The notes beneath the pieces were generated by a model, which saw only the letters and a program-made list of their open reading frames with translations, did no database searches and had not been told where the DNA came from. A program made the translations under genes and the position numbers. Below, in pieces: positions 50,547-60,511 of a stretch of 64,000 nucleotides of DNA; positions within the stretch are counted from its first letter, which is position 1, and each line of letters begins with the position of its first letter. Source of the DNA: Struthio camelus (Eukaryota > Chordata > Aves > Struthioniformes > Struthionidae); assembly GCF_040807025.1 (NCBI RefSeq), contig NC_090944.1, forward strand, positions 114,222,738 through 114,286,737, in the 5' to 3' direction.

Positions 50547-50732
50547 TCATCTTGGCAGGCAGCTGGTGAGTGCATCAGGCCTTGGTATGGTCACAAAGTT
50601 CACGGAGCAGTGCAATAGTGGACAGATCTTTTCATGATCCTTCAACACTTCACTTAAGTGTTTCATTTCATCTGTTAGCTTTCCAATTTCTCTCTTCAGG
50701 GAGGTATTTTCTTGCTCAAGAGATTCATATTC
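50547..50732 (-). CDS. BATF3: BATF3 exon 3 (leucine zipper and C terminus, stop)
   Basis: The acceptor is a strong T-rich tract ending ctttccag. The exon starts EYESLEQENTSLKREIGKLT, continues through the zipper to HEKICPLLHC, and ends with VNFVTIPRPD...SCLPR and TGA at 50549-50547. It was not obvious from long ORFs because the exon has no in-frame ATG near its start. Confidence 0.95.
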   Translation of the reverse strand, partial: EYESLEQENTSLKREIGKLTDEMKHLSEVLKDHEKICPLLHCSVNFVTIPRPDALTSCLPR

Positions 50733-53700
50733 CTGGAAAGAGAAAAAAAAGGAGACTCCTCATAGTCAAAACATTCCCTTCAGTGCTTCCACCTTGCACA
50801 TATTCATGTCACCCTAGAAAAAGTGTTGTTTCTGCTTATTACAGATGTGCAAAATGCTCAGGAAAGAGCCTTGAGTAAACCTGGGTGCTTTGAACAGGGC
50901 GAGTGATTTACGATCCGTGCCTGACGGAGCTGCGACTCCTCCTGCGGCCCCGAAGACGTGGGGGTGCCCCAGCCTGGGCGGGCACTCAGCAGCCCAGGGC
51001 TGGGAGCCCGGGTGGCCATGCCCTGGGGTGGCCAGAGCAGCCTCTGCCAGCCCTGGCCGCTTCTGCAGGCAGAGCGGTGAAAATGAAAGCACCAAGTGCC
51101 GGTAGGTGCCGGGGAAACCCCAGTGCTCAGCATTGCTGGTGAGGAAAAGGCAGCCCCCACCCCAGGTAGCGCGGGAAAGCAGCAGCTTAGGCGGGCGCTG
51201 GCTGAGAAGCGCACCTAGCACAAGGTGCCCTGGCACCAGCTGCTCTCCTCCACCCCTGCCGTGGCTTGTAGCCACCTGCTTGAATGCCTGGGAAGCAAAG
51301 AGCAGGCTGCGGAGGTGAGCGTTGAGCCAGCTTGCCCCCGAACCGGCTTTGTCTCCAGAAATCCTGACCGCTGCCTCGATTATCCATGGCTGGGGCTGCT
51401 TTTGTGCCGAGGCCTCTCTGGCAATGAATAAGCTGCTCTTAACTGCAGAGGAGTTTTCAGATGCTCTGCAGCAGACATCTGTGACGGAGGCGAGAATCGC
51501 ATTTCACATTTCTGTGATAACAGCAAGTTGCAAGCGTCCCTGCTGCCAAGACTGCTCGTCCCAAAGAGAAGAGAGCTAAAGGTTCAGGTCCAGCCCACAG
51601 AAAACCTGCAGGTGTCCGCACCTCGCTGCCGGCCTAGGCTCAGCGCTCACCCACTCAGTCTCACCTCCCTGGGAAAGCTTCAGAGCAAACATCAAAGCCT
51701 GCACATGCTTTAAAAGACCTGCTTACCAGAAAACAGGGAAAGTCTCTCACACAGGGCTCCTCCAGCTTTCTTTAAGACTGCCTCTGCTTCCCTTCCCTTC
51801 TGTAAGGCACCCTGCCTTTCCGTAGCGGTGTCAGTTTAAATCGGTTCCAAAACTGTGGTGTGAGAAAGAAATACCCGGCTGAAAAGGCTTCTTTGGAACT
51901 CCAAAAGCCCCAAGCGCGAGAGCTCAGCTACTTTGTGCACTGGTGTCCTCTCATAGTAACAGTGGGTGTTTCCAATACGCATGCAAGTATCTGATTCTTC
52001 CAGAAACTTGTAACGCTTCTCAATATATCACGATGCGGGGTAGGCTTCTTGTGTGCCCTGTGCAAAGGCTGGAGAACAGGAATTGCCTTTCTCTGTGTGT
52101 GGATGCGGTCCCACGCAACAGGGCTTTTGTTGTAGCCGGGGCTCTCAGGGCTACCTCGGGGTAAATGCTAGTGCTGCTGCTACGGCTGCTTCCTGCTGTG
52201 GAAGGATCTGCCTACAGGAGGCAGTCTCAGAAGTTCTGGTTTTGTTCTTTTCCCAAATCTCCTCTGAGTCAGTGCCTGAGAAAGCCAGTTGCCAGGGTAC
52301 TTCTGGAAAGGGGCAACCTCTGGCTTTCGTGGAATCATTGACACATGTCTCATCTCCAGCCTTTCTGATGCTCCCTCTGCACTGTTACAGAGGATCTTAC
52401 TCACGCTGCCAATCTGTATTAGCAGGCAGGCAGGTTTTCCCAAGGTGCGAGGAGATTTTGTTGAATAAGTATCCGGTCTTGGTACAGCAGTTTTGTACTC
52501 TCTTCCCTGAAGATGGGACAGATTAACTGGAGAGTACTGCTTACTTTAGGTCCACGGGGTTTCAGGCAACAAGAGGTAAGCAGAGTCAGGGATGCTCAGC
52601 TTTGCTGGAGTTTGGCTACATTCATGCTTAGGAGGATCACGTATGTTTTATTCTGTGCTTGCAAGCGGTGGTAGGTGGTGAAAGGGTGTGAGGAAGGCAA
52701 AGGGATCCTTCCACCTTGTGGGAGAGAAGAGGCTGTGCTGAAAGTCCAGAGCTGCACGACTGGCACAGCAGCAGCCGTAGCAGCAGCACTAGCATTTACC
52801 CCGAGGTAGCCCTGAGAGCCCCGGCTACAACAAAAGCCCTGTTGCGTGGGACCGCATCCACACACAGAGAAAGGCAATTCCTGTTCTCCAGCCTTTGCAC
52901 AGGGCACACAAGAAGCCTACCCCGCATCGTGATATATTGAGAAGCGTTACAAGTTTCTGGAAGAATCAGATACTTGCATGCGTATTGGAAACACCCACTG
53001 TTACTATGAGAGGACACCAGTGCACAAAGTAGCTGAGCTCTCGCGCTTGGGGCTTTTGGAGTTCCAAAGAAGCCTTTTCAGCCGGGTATTTCTTTCTCAC
53101 ACCACAGTTTTGGAACCGATTTAAACTGACACCGCTACGGAAAGGCATGGTGCCTCCTCCCCTGTGAGGTGTTACGCGTTCACGCTCTGACAGAGCATAC
53201 CCACGATGCTTAACACTAACCCAGAAAACATGGCTCAGCTTTAGCCCAGAGGAGTCCTGCGTCCAGTTCAGCGGGCGGCTGTGGGAACGCTTGCGATGGC
53301 GCAAGAGGGACGGCAAGACAAGGGCAAGGCCACGTCCCTCCATGGCAGTGCCACCGGCGGCAGAGCGGCACCGTTACTTGTCCAACCTGAACACCCTGTG
53401 GCAGAGACTTCTCGACCAGTGATACGCCTGTCTCTGCTTCACACCCACACCTCTTTGAGCCAGATTAGCATGACGACAGGCCCACGCCTGCCCGAGAAGT
53501 TCCATTTATCGTAAAGTCCCGCACATGGCACCCAAGCTGTGCCTGCAAAACATCAAGTACCCATTCACCTCGTGAAGTTTATCCGCTTTCTGAGTTTGCT
53601 TCTTCCGGCTCCTCTGGGCAGCAACTCGATTTTTTTCTCTCCTCCTTACCTTCCTGTCATCTTCTTCATGACTCTGGAAGACATAAGCCACCGTGCTGGT

Positions 53701-54451
53701 TTTTACGGTGCACGCGGAGACTCTTGAGGTCAGGCAAATAACTGATGTCAGGAACAAGCGGGTCCTCCCAACTTCACAGCACAGCCAGCTCTTACACAAC
53801 GCCGGCCACCCACGGATCGCAGGGTGCCCCGCAAGGGCGATGCGCCCCCTGTCCCCCTTGCACAGGTGGCAACCGAGGCGCGGGGATGCTGGCGGCGCAG
53901 CCGGGGCCCCTCCGCGGGGGCGCTCCGGCAGAGGACCGAAACTCGCTCCCCTGCACGGGCAGCGCCTTGCACCTGCTTCGCCCCCGGGCGGGCGCAGGGA
54001 GCCGAGCCGGGCCCGCTCCCCGCTGCGCCCCCGGCTGTCTCCCGGCAGAGCAAAGGCCGCTCGCGGAGGGGCAGCAAACTGCCCAGCGCGCAGCCCGCTC
54101 TCCTACCTGCCGCAGCCCCCGCGGGTCCCCACGGCGGCTCCGAGCACCCCCCCGCCGGCAGCAGCTCCCCGCGCCGCCTCCCGCCCCGACGCGGCTCCGC
54201 CGCCGCCGAGCGGGCAGCTGCGCGGGAGCCCCCGGCGGCGGCGCCTCCTCGGCCGCGGCTGCCCCCTCTCCGGGCGGCTTCGGCCGCGGCGCCCGAGGGC
54301 GCCCCGGCGGGGCGGCCGGCCGTGACTCAGCCCCATGTGCCCGCCGCGGCGGCGGCGCTCCGCGCCGGCCCCCCTGCCCTACCTGCTGGGCGCCCTCGGC
54401 CGAGGCGCTCCGCTGCAGCACGCTGCCCGCCGCCGGGACGGCGCACGACAT
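50547..54451 (-). CDS. BATF3: BATF3, basic leucine zipper ATF-like factor 3 (three coding exons, 119 aa)
   Basis: Nuclear bZIP factor of the AP-1 superfamily. It has no transactivation domain, pairs with JUN proteins and with IRF4/IRF8 on composite sites, and in mammals is needed for cDC1 dendritic cells. Joining the minus-strand exons 54451-54383, 53673-53569 and 50732-50547 gives 23+35+61 = 119 residues plus TGA, all phase 0 with GT-AG introns. The protein starts MSCAVPAAGSVLQRS, then SHEEDDRKVRRREK, basic core NRVAAQRSRKKQ, a zipper from about QKADKLHEEYESL, and ends with a short tail finishing SCLPR. Human BATF3 has 127 residues; the shortage lies in the proline/glutamine-rich stretch before the basic region. 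BATF is excluded because the N and C termini match BATF3. Confidence 0.96.
51805..52190 (+). repeat. Inverted repeat, left arm (386 bp)
   Basis: The reverse complement of this stretch recurs at 52770-53155 with positions pairing as i + j = 104960, without any gap. Direct comparison shows one mismatch (51812 with 53148) and 378 contiguous identical bases (51813-52190). The outer end reads AGGCACC. Its sequence is not one I recognise. Confidence 0.97.
52191..52769. other. Spacer between the inverted repeat arms
   Basis: Unique 579-base sequence with no recognised coding content. It contains a perfect AP-1 site TGAGTCA at 52265-52271. Confidence 0.8.
52770..53155 (-). repeat. Inverted repeat, right arm (386 bp)
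   Basis: Reverse-complement partner of 51805-52190, separated by a 579-base unique spacer. Identical 74-residue ORFs read off both arms on opposite strands (51943-52164 and 53017-52796) are a by-product. No target-site duplication is evident at the outer ends. Confidence 0.97.
53569..53673 (-). CDS. BATF3: BATF3 exon 2 (basic region)
   Basis: A 105-base exon, acceptor tcttccag and donor gtgaat. It encodes SHEEDDRKVRRREKNRVAAQ, then RSRKKQTQKADKLHE. This is the DNA-contact region, with the N-x-x-A-A-x-x-S-R pattern intact. Confidence 0.96.
53674..54382 (-). other. BATF3: BATF3 intron 1
   Basis: A 709-base intron, GC-rich over the part nearest exon 1. A perfect AP-1 site TGACTCA lies at 54323-54329, 54 bases inside the intron. 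Long ORFs across it are GC-rich artefacts. Confidence 0.85.
54323..54329 (+). promoter_or_regulatory. BATF3: AP-1 site TGACTCA in BATF3 intron 1
   Basis: Perfect AP-1 heptamer in a GC-rich island where A/T-containing motifs are rare by chance. AP-1 sites are bound by JUN-BATF dimers, so self-regulation is possible; that is inference. Confidence 0.5.
54383..54451 (-). CDS. BATF3: BATF3 exon 1 (residues 1-23)
   Basis: ATG at 54451-54449 reads MSCAVPAAGSVLQRSASAEG and ends GCCCAGCAG before gtaggg. The AAGSVLQRS block is the recognisable BATF3 N terminus and fixes the start. The 5' UTR extends upstream in CpG-island sequence; no clear TATA box is seen near it. Confidence 0.92.
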
Positions 54452-54527
54452 CCCGGGAGGTGCCGAGCCGCCCCGGGCCGCTCAGCGCCGCCGGGCTCCC
54501 CCGGCCCCGCGGAGAGGCGGGGAGGGG

Positions 54528-54577
54528 AGGGCCGGGCCGGGCCGGGCCGGGCCGGGCCGGGCAGGGCAGGGCAGGGC
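54528..54577 (-). repeat. (GGGCC)6-(GCAGG)3 pentanucleotide array upstream of BATF3
   Basis: Six GCCGG-phase units followed by three GCAGG units on the plus strand, 77-127 bases upstream of the BATF3 ATG. It is C-rich when read in the gene's direction. The G-rich strand could form a quadruplex. Confidence 0.9.
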
Positions 54578-54694
54578 ACGCTCCGCCCCGGGCCGCCCCG
54601 GCACCTGGCGCCCGCACGCCGCTCCGCTTGCCCGGCCGCGGGGGTGGAGCCGCCGCCGCCGCCCCGGGAGCCCCGCCGCCGCCTGCATGGAAAT

Positions 54695-54700
54695 CACGTG
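54695..54700. promoter_or_regulatory. BATF3: E-box CACGTG upstream of BATF3
   Basis: CACGTG in the context TCACGTGG, about 245 bases upstream of the BATF3 start codon. This fits USF/MITF-TFE-type E-boxes. No binding evidence is visible. Confidence 0.45.
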
Positions 54701-55070
54701 GCGCCCGCGGCTGCCCCGGGCCGGCCGGGCCTGAGCCCCCTGCGCCGGGCAGCGCCGCCGGCGAGGGGGCCTCGGGTGCCCTGAGCAGCCCCGGCTGGGC
54801 AGCCCGTGTCCCCCCGCGCTGCCGGGCAGGGGCTGCCCGAACCCCCCCCCCCCCCGGAGAGCCCCGGCCCGGGGGCTTGCTGGGCTCGGCGCCCCTCCGG
54901 GCAGCCCGACTCTTGCTTTCGCCTTTAAAAATAACCGCCGAAGAGTTTCCCTTCTCCCCAGCTTTCCTCCCCGCGGCCGGGCAGGGAGGCCAGCGCTGCT
55001 GCCGCCGCCGGGCCGGTCCCGCCGCCCCCTCCCCTGGCGCCCCGGCGGGAGCCGGCGCCGGCAGACGCGC

Positions 55071-55105
55071 CCGTCCCGTCCCGTCCCGTCCCGTCCCGTC
55101 GCGTC
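55071..55105 (+). repeat. (CCGTC)6 pentanucleotide array
   Basis: Six CCGTC units followed by GCGTC, at the far end of the BATF3 CpG island. Reads (GACGG)n on the BATF3 strand. Confidence 0.9.
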
Positions 55106-55208
55106 GCGGCCGCGGGCGGGGGCGGGGGCACCGCCGCCCGCCGATAGCGGCAGCGGCTGCGGAGGAGCCCCGCGGAGAAGCGGCGGCCGCCGGCAGAGCC
55201 CGACTCAC

Positions 55209-55250
55209 CCCGGCGCGCTCAGGGCCGCGGCTGTGCTGATACAGCGACAT
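55209..55250 (-). other. Candidate alternative first coding exon of BATF3
   Basis: On the minus strand an ATG at 55250-55248 opens 14 codons (MSLYQHSRGPERAG) ending in a strong donor GGG|GTGAGT. The junction is phase 0, the same phase as BATF3 exon 2, so splicing would give an in-frame bZIP protein with a different N terminus. No homologue of this peptide is known to me. It may be a noncoding exon or chance. Confidence 0.3.
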
Positions 55251-58200
55251 GGGCTTCCAAAAGCGGCGTAGACTTCAGGGAGAGGACAGCAAGACAAGCC
55301 GATATTCCTCGGCGTAAGGACAAGCTATCGGTGTTGGAATAAAACCGTTTTCACTTTCGCTACTGGTCCTGTTCCCTTAAATAATAAGGAAATGCCGCAC
55401 GCTTCTTGTAAAGGCAAAGCAAGACAGCGCCTGCTGAACACACAGCTTCACATACAGCTCTCCCTGTTCGGTAGCGTTTCAACAACAGTATGCTTCTTTG
55501 ATCCTTCCAAACCTTCCAACTTTATCCTTCCTTCCAAGTAATGTTTCTTTTATCCTTCCAAACACTTTTCCTACACTTCAATTGAACTGCATCTTCTCCC
55601 TCAGCTCTGAAGCTCTGAATGCATGTTTGCAGATAGATGCGTAGCAACATCCTTTCGGCGCTGTGGATATATTTGTATACCTAACCTGCGCTCCTCAATT
55701 CTCATGCAAAAGCACGTCCACACGAGGGAAAGTGCCCCAAAACTGCAGTGCAGTCAGTCACAAAGCCCCAGGTATCTTAAATTAATAAGTTGGATACTTC
55801 CCTATTTTTCTGCTTTCCCCAGAAGTTTGAGTCATACAACTTAGATAAACATCAGGTTACAAAGTTTGCCAACTGCGTTAATATAGACTATTCTTTTAGG
55901 AAGATCTGGCCAACAGTTCGTGCTGAACGTGAGAACCACACTGCCTGGGAGTCCGAGAGTCAAAGTAAAGTCTCTGCTCTACCGCAGGTTTCCTGGTTGA
56001 CTCTGGGACCATCAGCTAGATCAGTATTACTGAAAGACCTGAATGGGACTTCCCCACCGGGAAGCCCTTCTCCCCAGCTGTTCTGCCTCGCAGCAGCTTG
56101 AGTCTCCATTTTCCAGGCCACCTACAGCTTCGCTTTGGCACTTTCTCAGAGCTTCTCAACCCCCAAGGACTGAGTGCCTATGAGCCTTCCCCACCCACAT
56201 GACCCCTGGACCCACAAACCACACGGGCTCCTTCGGCTTTCTTGCCAAAGTGTTGCAACCCAGTCTGTGTCCTCAGACTGTGCTGGGTCAACCCAGCACC
56301 TCACAGGATGTTCCCAGCCCCGGTTTCTTTAAAAGCAGTCCTGCAGCTCCTTCTCCCTTTCCGCTTCATACAACATACAGACGCAAGGGCTCACCAAGGA
56401 AGCAGAGGGTACGGGTTCAGTGCCGCTGCCCAGCTGAAGGGCAGCAAACCAGCATCTCCTGGAGGTTAGCCGCACCCATTAGGCAGTGAGCAATTATAGG
56501 GCGAATTGCTCTCAACCTCTCCTTTTGAAACAGTCCAATTTTGCATTAAACCACTAATCACAGAGTTAAAGGAATAATAAATGCGGGCATGGGTGGACAA
56601 TTAGCTGGGACAGTTGCTTAGGAAGAGAGCGCTAGGTTCCTTGTCTTCTTTATAGCTTAAGCACATCTGGAGTGAAGCACAGGACTAGAACTCAGTATCT
56701 GCATAAGCTCAGAGAACAGGCTGCAAAGAAAACCTATGAACTGAGGAAAAAAAAGCCCCCTTCTCGCAGACGGACTTTGATCTGATTCCACATGAAGCTT
56801 TCATGCTTTTTCAGAAGCAATACTGCTATTAACAGCAACTGCACAACTAAATGATCTAACTGAACCACGTCCTGACCAGTTTACGAAGGACTTGTTAGTG
56901 CTGTGTAGCTACCCTACTGAGTAACTCCCGGCAACAGCCAAACCCTTCCAAATACTGTAGCGTGAGGAGGTTTGCAGGATCCCACAAATACAGGACAAGC
57001 CACAGAAAAGTCCCCCTGAGCCAGAGTGTGGTCCGCTCTTGTTCAAAGTGACAAAGGAAATGAAAAGTCAAAATTTGCTTATGGGAACAAGTTTCTGCTT
57101 AGTATTAAAGTTATCTCTGGTACATCTGAAGAAATGCCTACACAGTAATTCCAAGTAACACAGCAGTAAGGGCAGAGCATTTCTATACAGGAGAGAAAAA
57201 ACAAGTCCAGAAAGCACACTAGTCAGCTGAGTTTACATTTTATAATGGCAGTTTATCAGTGATTTTTGTCTGCAATGAAGCAACCTACACACATTTAGAC
57301 TAGAGTTGCTGAATGCAGTTTAACATAATACGGCTTTTCTGAAGAACGTCCCATATCAGAACTGGGTTTCAGAACACCACGTGCCCAAACTTTCAAACTG
57401 CCGTTGGTGTCCATGGGAAGATTTCTGGAACAGGAGATCCCCTGCATGCTGCGTGCAATAACCTCTGTTCAGAAAACCACACGCAGTAAAAGAGTGTGCG
57501 CATACCGCTCCGATTTGTAAATTTGTTATGGGTAGGGACGGCTCACCACTCTAGTGACAAGCACAGCGCTGACAGTACTTACCAGCAAACAGGCAGACGT
57601 TCCATCTCACCTAAAGAAAGCTAAGAAATTCAAAACCTGCTTGCAAACGTTCCCAAGCATCCATCACTATTGAGTTGTCTTACAAAAGTCAAAGGCTATA
57701 TTAAGAAAAACTACCAGACATTTCTTGATGCAACACCAATTCGCCTCAAGTTAAAAATAAGAAGTTTGAACGTTGTGACATTTCAGTAGAAGCCCGATTA
57801 GACGCTTGTCTTGCACAACGTCGCAGATTTCTATGAAAAGTTAACTGAAGGACACAAGGCTGTCGGAATGGGAAAATGTGAAATATTTTATATTTTATTT
57901 CTGACAGTGGGAAAAATATCTCCCAGACATTGCTTGTTGCAAGTATCTCTTGATGTAGAAATTTTTAACAAATATTTGAAAAGTAGCTGAATACTCAGCC
58001 AGTCAGCCACAAGAAGGGTTGAGCTTAGCTCATCACCCGACTTTCATTTAAAGAGAGGGCCTCTGATCCCTTCCATTGCCCCTTGGCCAAAAGTGGCCCC
58101 CCCCGAGATTTGTAAACTCCTAGTTTAAATGCTGCACTTGCGATCTTCATCGATTTGTTTTCTTTATCTTTATGCCATGTATTTGGCCAATGTTTCCAGA

Positions 58201-59764
58201 TGTTTTTTTTTTCCATCCAGCTGTGATTGAAATGAGGGACACAGAACAAGGCACAACTGCCCTAGCTCAGGCTACCAGGCATCTGTTCTCACTTCTTTCA
58301 AATCCCATGCAGCCTGACTGTCCCGCAGTCTCCTAGCTAAGTGTTAATATGCATTGTAGGATAAATTTATTAATTCACTTATAGGTCTTAAATCCACAGT
58401 GTTCTCCCTTATTTCTTAAGACATTTGTCTCATATTGGCCTTTTCAGATGGAACCTCTTCAAAGAAACATGCCTATTCCTTATAAATCCTAGCCCTTTTT
58501 TGGAACCTGCCTATCATTATTCAGAGAGAATGTCAGGTTATCTTTCTATTAACACAGAAAATGCTCAAATACCACGATGATAGACATATAAAATCGTGCA
58601 GTGCTCAGCTCAGTATAGAAACATTCAAATTGAAGAATATATGCGGATCTTAACGAAGAAAGTGATGGTTATGATTTTCAATCCAGCAAGGAGCATTCAT
58701 ACTCAAAGAAGCTAGAACAGCAATCCACTGTGTGAAAAACAGTCCCGGTCCCACGTTCCACAGCTCTGCAGTTCCAGCCCCTCACACATCCTGTCCTCTC
58801 TTACATTGGAGCCTTTGTAGCCCTGAGATTAATAACAGTTGCGAGTTCAAAGGCACTAAAAGGAACTACTTCAGTTACTCAAGCCTGAATTTAACACAGA
58901 TGTCTTCTGAAGTGCTAGTACACTAGCTGTTCAGTTACCACCTATGCCAGGATTAGAACAGACAATATGATCTGAAACTTTGATCTTTCTTAATTGATTT
59001 AATTTGCTTTGTATAAAAACATAAGTTCATATATACAAAAGCGATCTGAAACAAATATTTACATGTGATTAAATATACAAAATCTCAGTACAGATGCTCA
59101 GCTTTTCAAATCTAATGATAGTAAAATTTGTCACACATTTTCTTGAAAAGTTTCAGTCTCGTAAATATTAAGTTGGACCACCTTCTTACTTCAGTACATT
59201 TCATTAAAAAAGCTTCTCAAAAAACCTCAAATTGCTGTCTGAGTAAACACACATTAGACATGAGTATATACTGCAAGCATATGCAATCATAAGCTAGAAA
59301 AAGTTATGAACGGTTAAGGCATGCTGCTGAATTTAGTACTACTGTGCAATTGTTTAGGTACAAATGTGTAAAAAAAAAAAAGGGTAGGATAGCTCAACTT
59401 AATACTATTTACTGTTACTCTACACTGATTTTAAAAGTTTAGTCAAATATCACAAATGCATACATGAACCAAGTCAATATCCTGTAATGCATATTGTCCA
59501 GGAAACCCCCAAGACGGCATACTTGGATTACATGAAACGAAAATATCTGATGAGATGTGTATGGCCCACCCTTGTTCAGAATAGCATATATGTATGTATG
59601 TAAATATATACAATTATAAAAACTCCAAGTTTAAACAAACATGACTATAAATAAGTCCAGCTGACCTAAATTCAGGAAAGGTCTAATAGCAGGGACCAAT
59701 TTTACACTTACATGTGGATTTTCTAAAACTGTAACAGCACACTAAAATAGTGTTTTTAATATGC
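55251..59764. other. Intergenic region between BATF3 promoter and NSL1 3' end
   Basis: Ordinary AT-rich sequence with a CTTCC-rich stretch at about 55500-55570 and an AP-1 site TGAGTCA at 55828-55834, about 1.4 kb upstream of the BATF3 start codon. No gene recognised. Confidence 0.6.
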
Positions 59765-60232
59765 TCCAGCGTGAAATTCTTTTTTATTCACTTACTAAAG
59801 AAAATAGTCACCCAAATGAGTATAGATGAAGGTGTATTCTGAGAACTAGATACTCTCCAACCTCTTTAGACACATGCTTAATGTAAATGAGCAGTCAGTG
59901 GGCTACAAAAAGACTGCCCACATACATGAAGCATGTGCAGAACTCTTTGAAGCATCAGGACCCACGCTGAGTCCTGCAATAAAAGAGCAAGAAGTGAGAG
60001 TTAATCAGTAAATATACTTGCTGGATAGGTGCTACTGATACGTTTAGGCTTTCATATACTAGTAGTGCAATAGTAAGAAGAGAAATATTTAAAAAGATCA
60101 AAGACTAAATAATTAAGACAGTTCTTATGGATATCACTGAATGAGAGGGGAGAAGAAGGCTTAAGAAAAATACTGAACACACTGAACAAGCATACAACTG
60201 AGTTTCAAATCTGAAAATAGTAAATGAGAAAT
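59765..60232 (-). other. NSL1: NSL1 3' UTR with candidate poly(A) signal
   Basis: On the minus strand AATAAA occurs at 59788-59783, about 445 bases after the stop. No better signal was noted closer to the stop. The end is predicted only. Confidence 0.5.
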
Positions 60233-60511
60233 TCATGTGCTGAGAGTAATTTTCCTCCGGCGCAGTGGATAACGTCTTGCTTGTGGTGAATCTGCAGCTC
60301 TCTTTCTTTTCAAGAAAATGTAATTATTTTTACTGGCATCAGTGTCTGTTGGTGTGACTTCTACAGGTGATATGAAGTTTTGCATATTATTTTCCTCCTT
60401 TGCCTTACAACCAGCAAAGACTTCTTGCCGCAGCTTGCAGAGTTCCAAGGTTGGTTGCCAAGTTAATGCTTGGGAAAAACCTTCCGCTCTTTCTATTAGT
60501 GCTGGGAGCGA
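60233..60511 (-). CDS. NSL1: NSL1 last coding exon
   Basis: Acceptor gtttttgcag, then TCG CTC CCA GCA reading S-L-P-A-L-I-E-R. It codes 92 residues and stops at 60235-60233. It carries the NDC80-docking region and the conserved basic C terminus YPLRRRK. Confidence 0.94.
   Translation of the reverse strand, partial: SLPALIERAEGFSQALTWQPTLELCKLRQEVFAGCKAKEENNMQNFISPVEVTPTDTDASKNNYIFLKRKRAADSPQARRYPLRRRKITLST

Larger units (their letters stand above)
50733..53568 (-). other. BATF3: BATF3 intron 2, containing a large inverted repeat
   Basis: A 2.8-kb intron between the basic-region and zipper exons. About half of it (51805-53155) is an inverted repeat with its spacer. The stretch 50890-51560 is moderately GC-rich without recognisable coding content. 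The donor is GTGAAT, the acceptor TTTCCAG. Confidence 0.85.
53790..55245. promoter_or_regulatory. BATF3: BATF3 CpG island and promoter region
   Basis: Dense CpG and GC-rich sequence spanning exon 1, most of intron 1 and about 800 bases upstream of the start codon. It contains an E-box CACGTG at 54695-54700 within TCACGTGG, two 5-bp arrays, and on the minus strand an A/T-rich element near 54925-54935 (TTATTTTTAA, MEF2- or TATA-like). The exact start of transcription cannot be read. Confidence 0.75.

Noticed and set aside
50814-51275. 153-codon minus-strand ORF in BATF3 intron 2
   Set aside because: Lies within the intron in moderately GC-rich sequence and has no family resemblance or splice evidence.
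51943-53017. Two identical 73-residue ORFs on opposite strands
   Set aside because: They are the same sequence read from the two arms of the inverted repeat; no coding signal otherwise.
53693-55250. ORFs of up to 471 codons across the BATF3 CpG island, on both strands
   Set aside because: Low-complexity Ala/Arg/Pro/Gly products across BATF3 exon 1, intron 1 and promoter; only the small real exons are supported.
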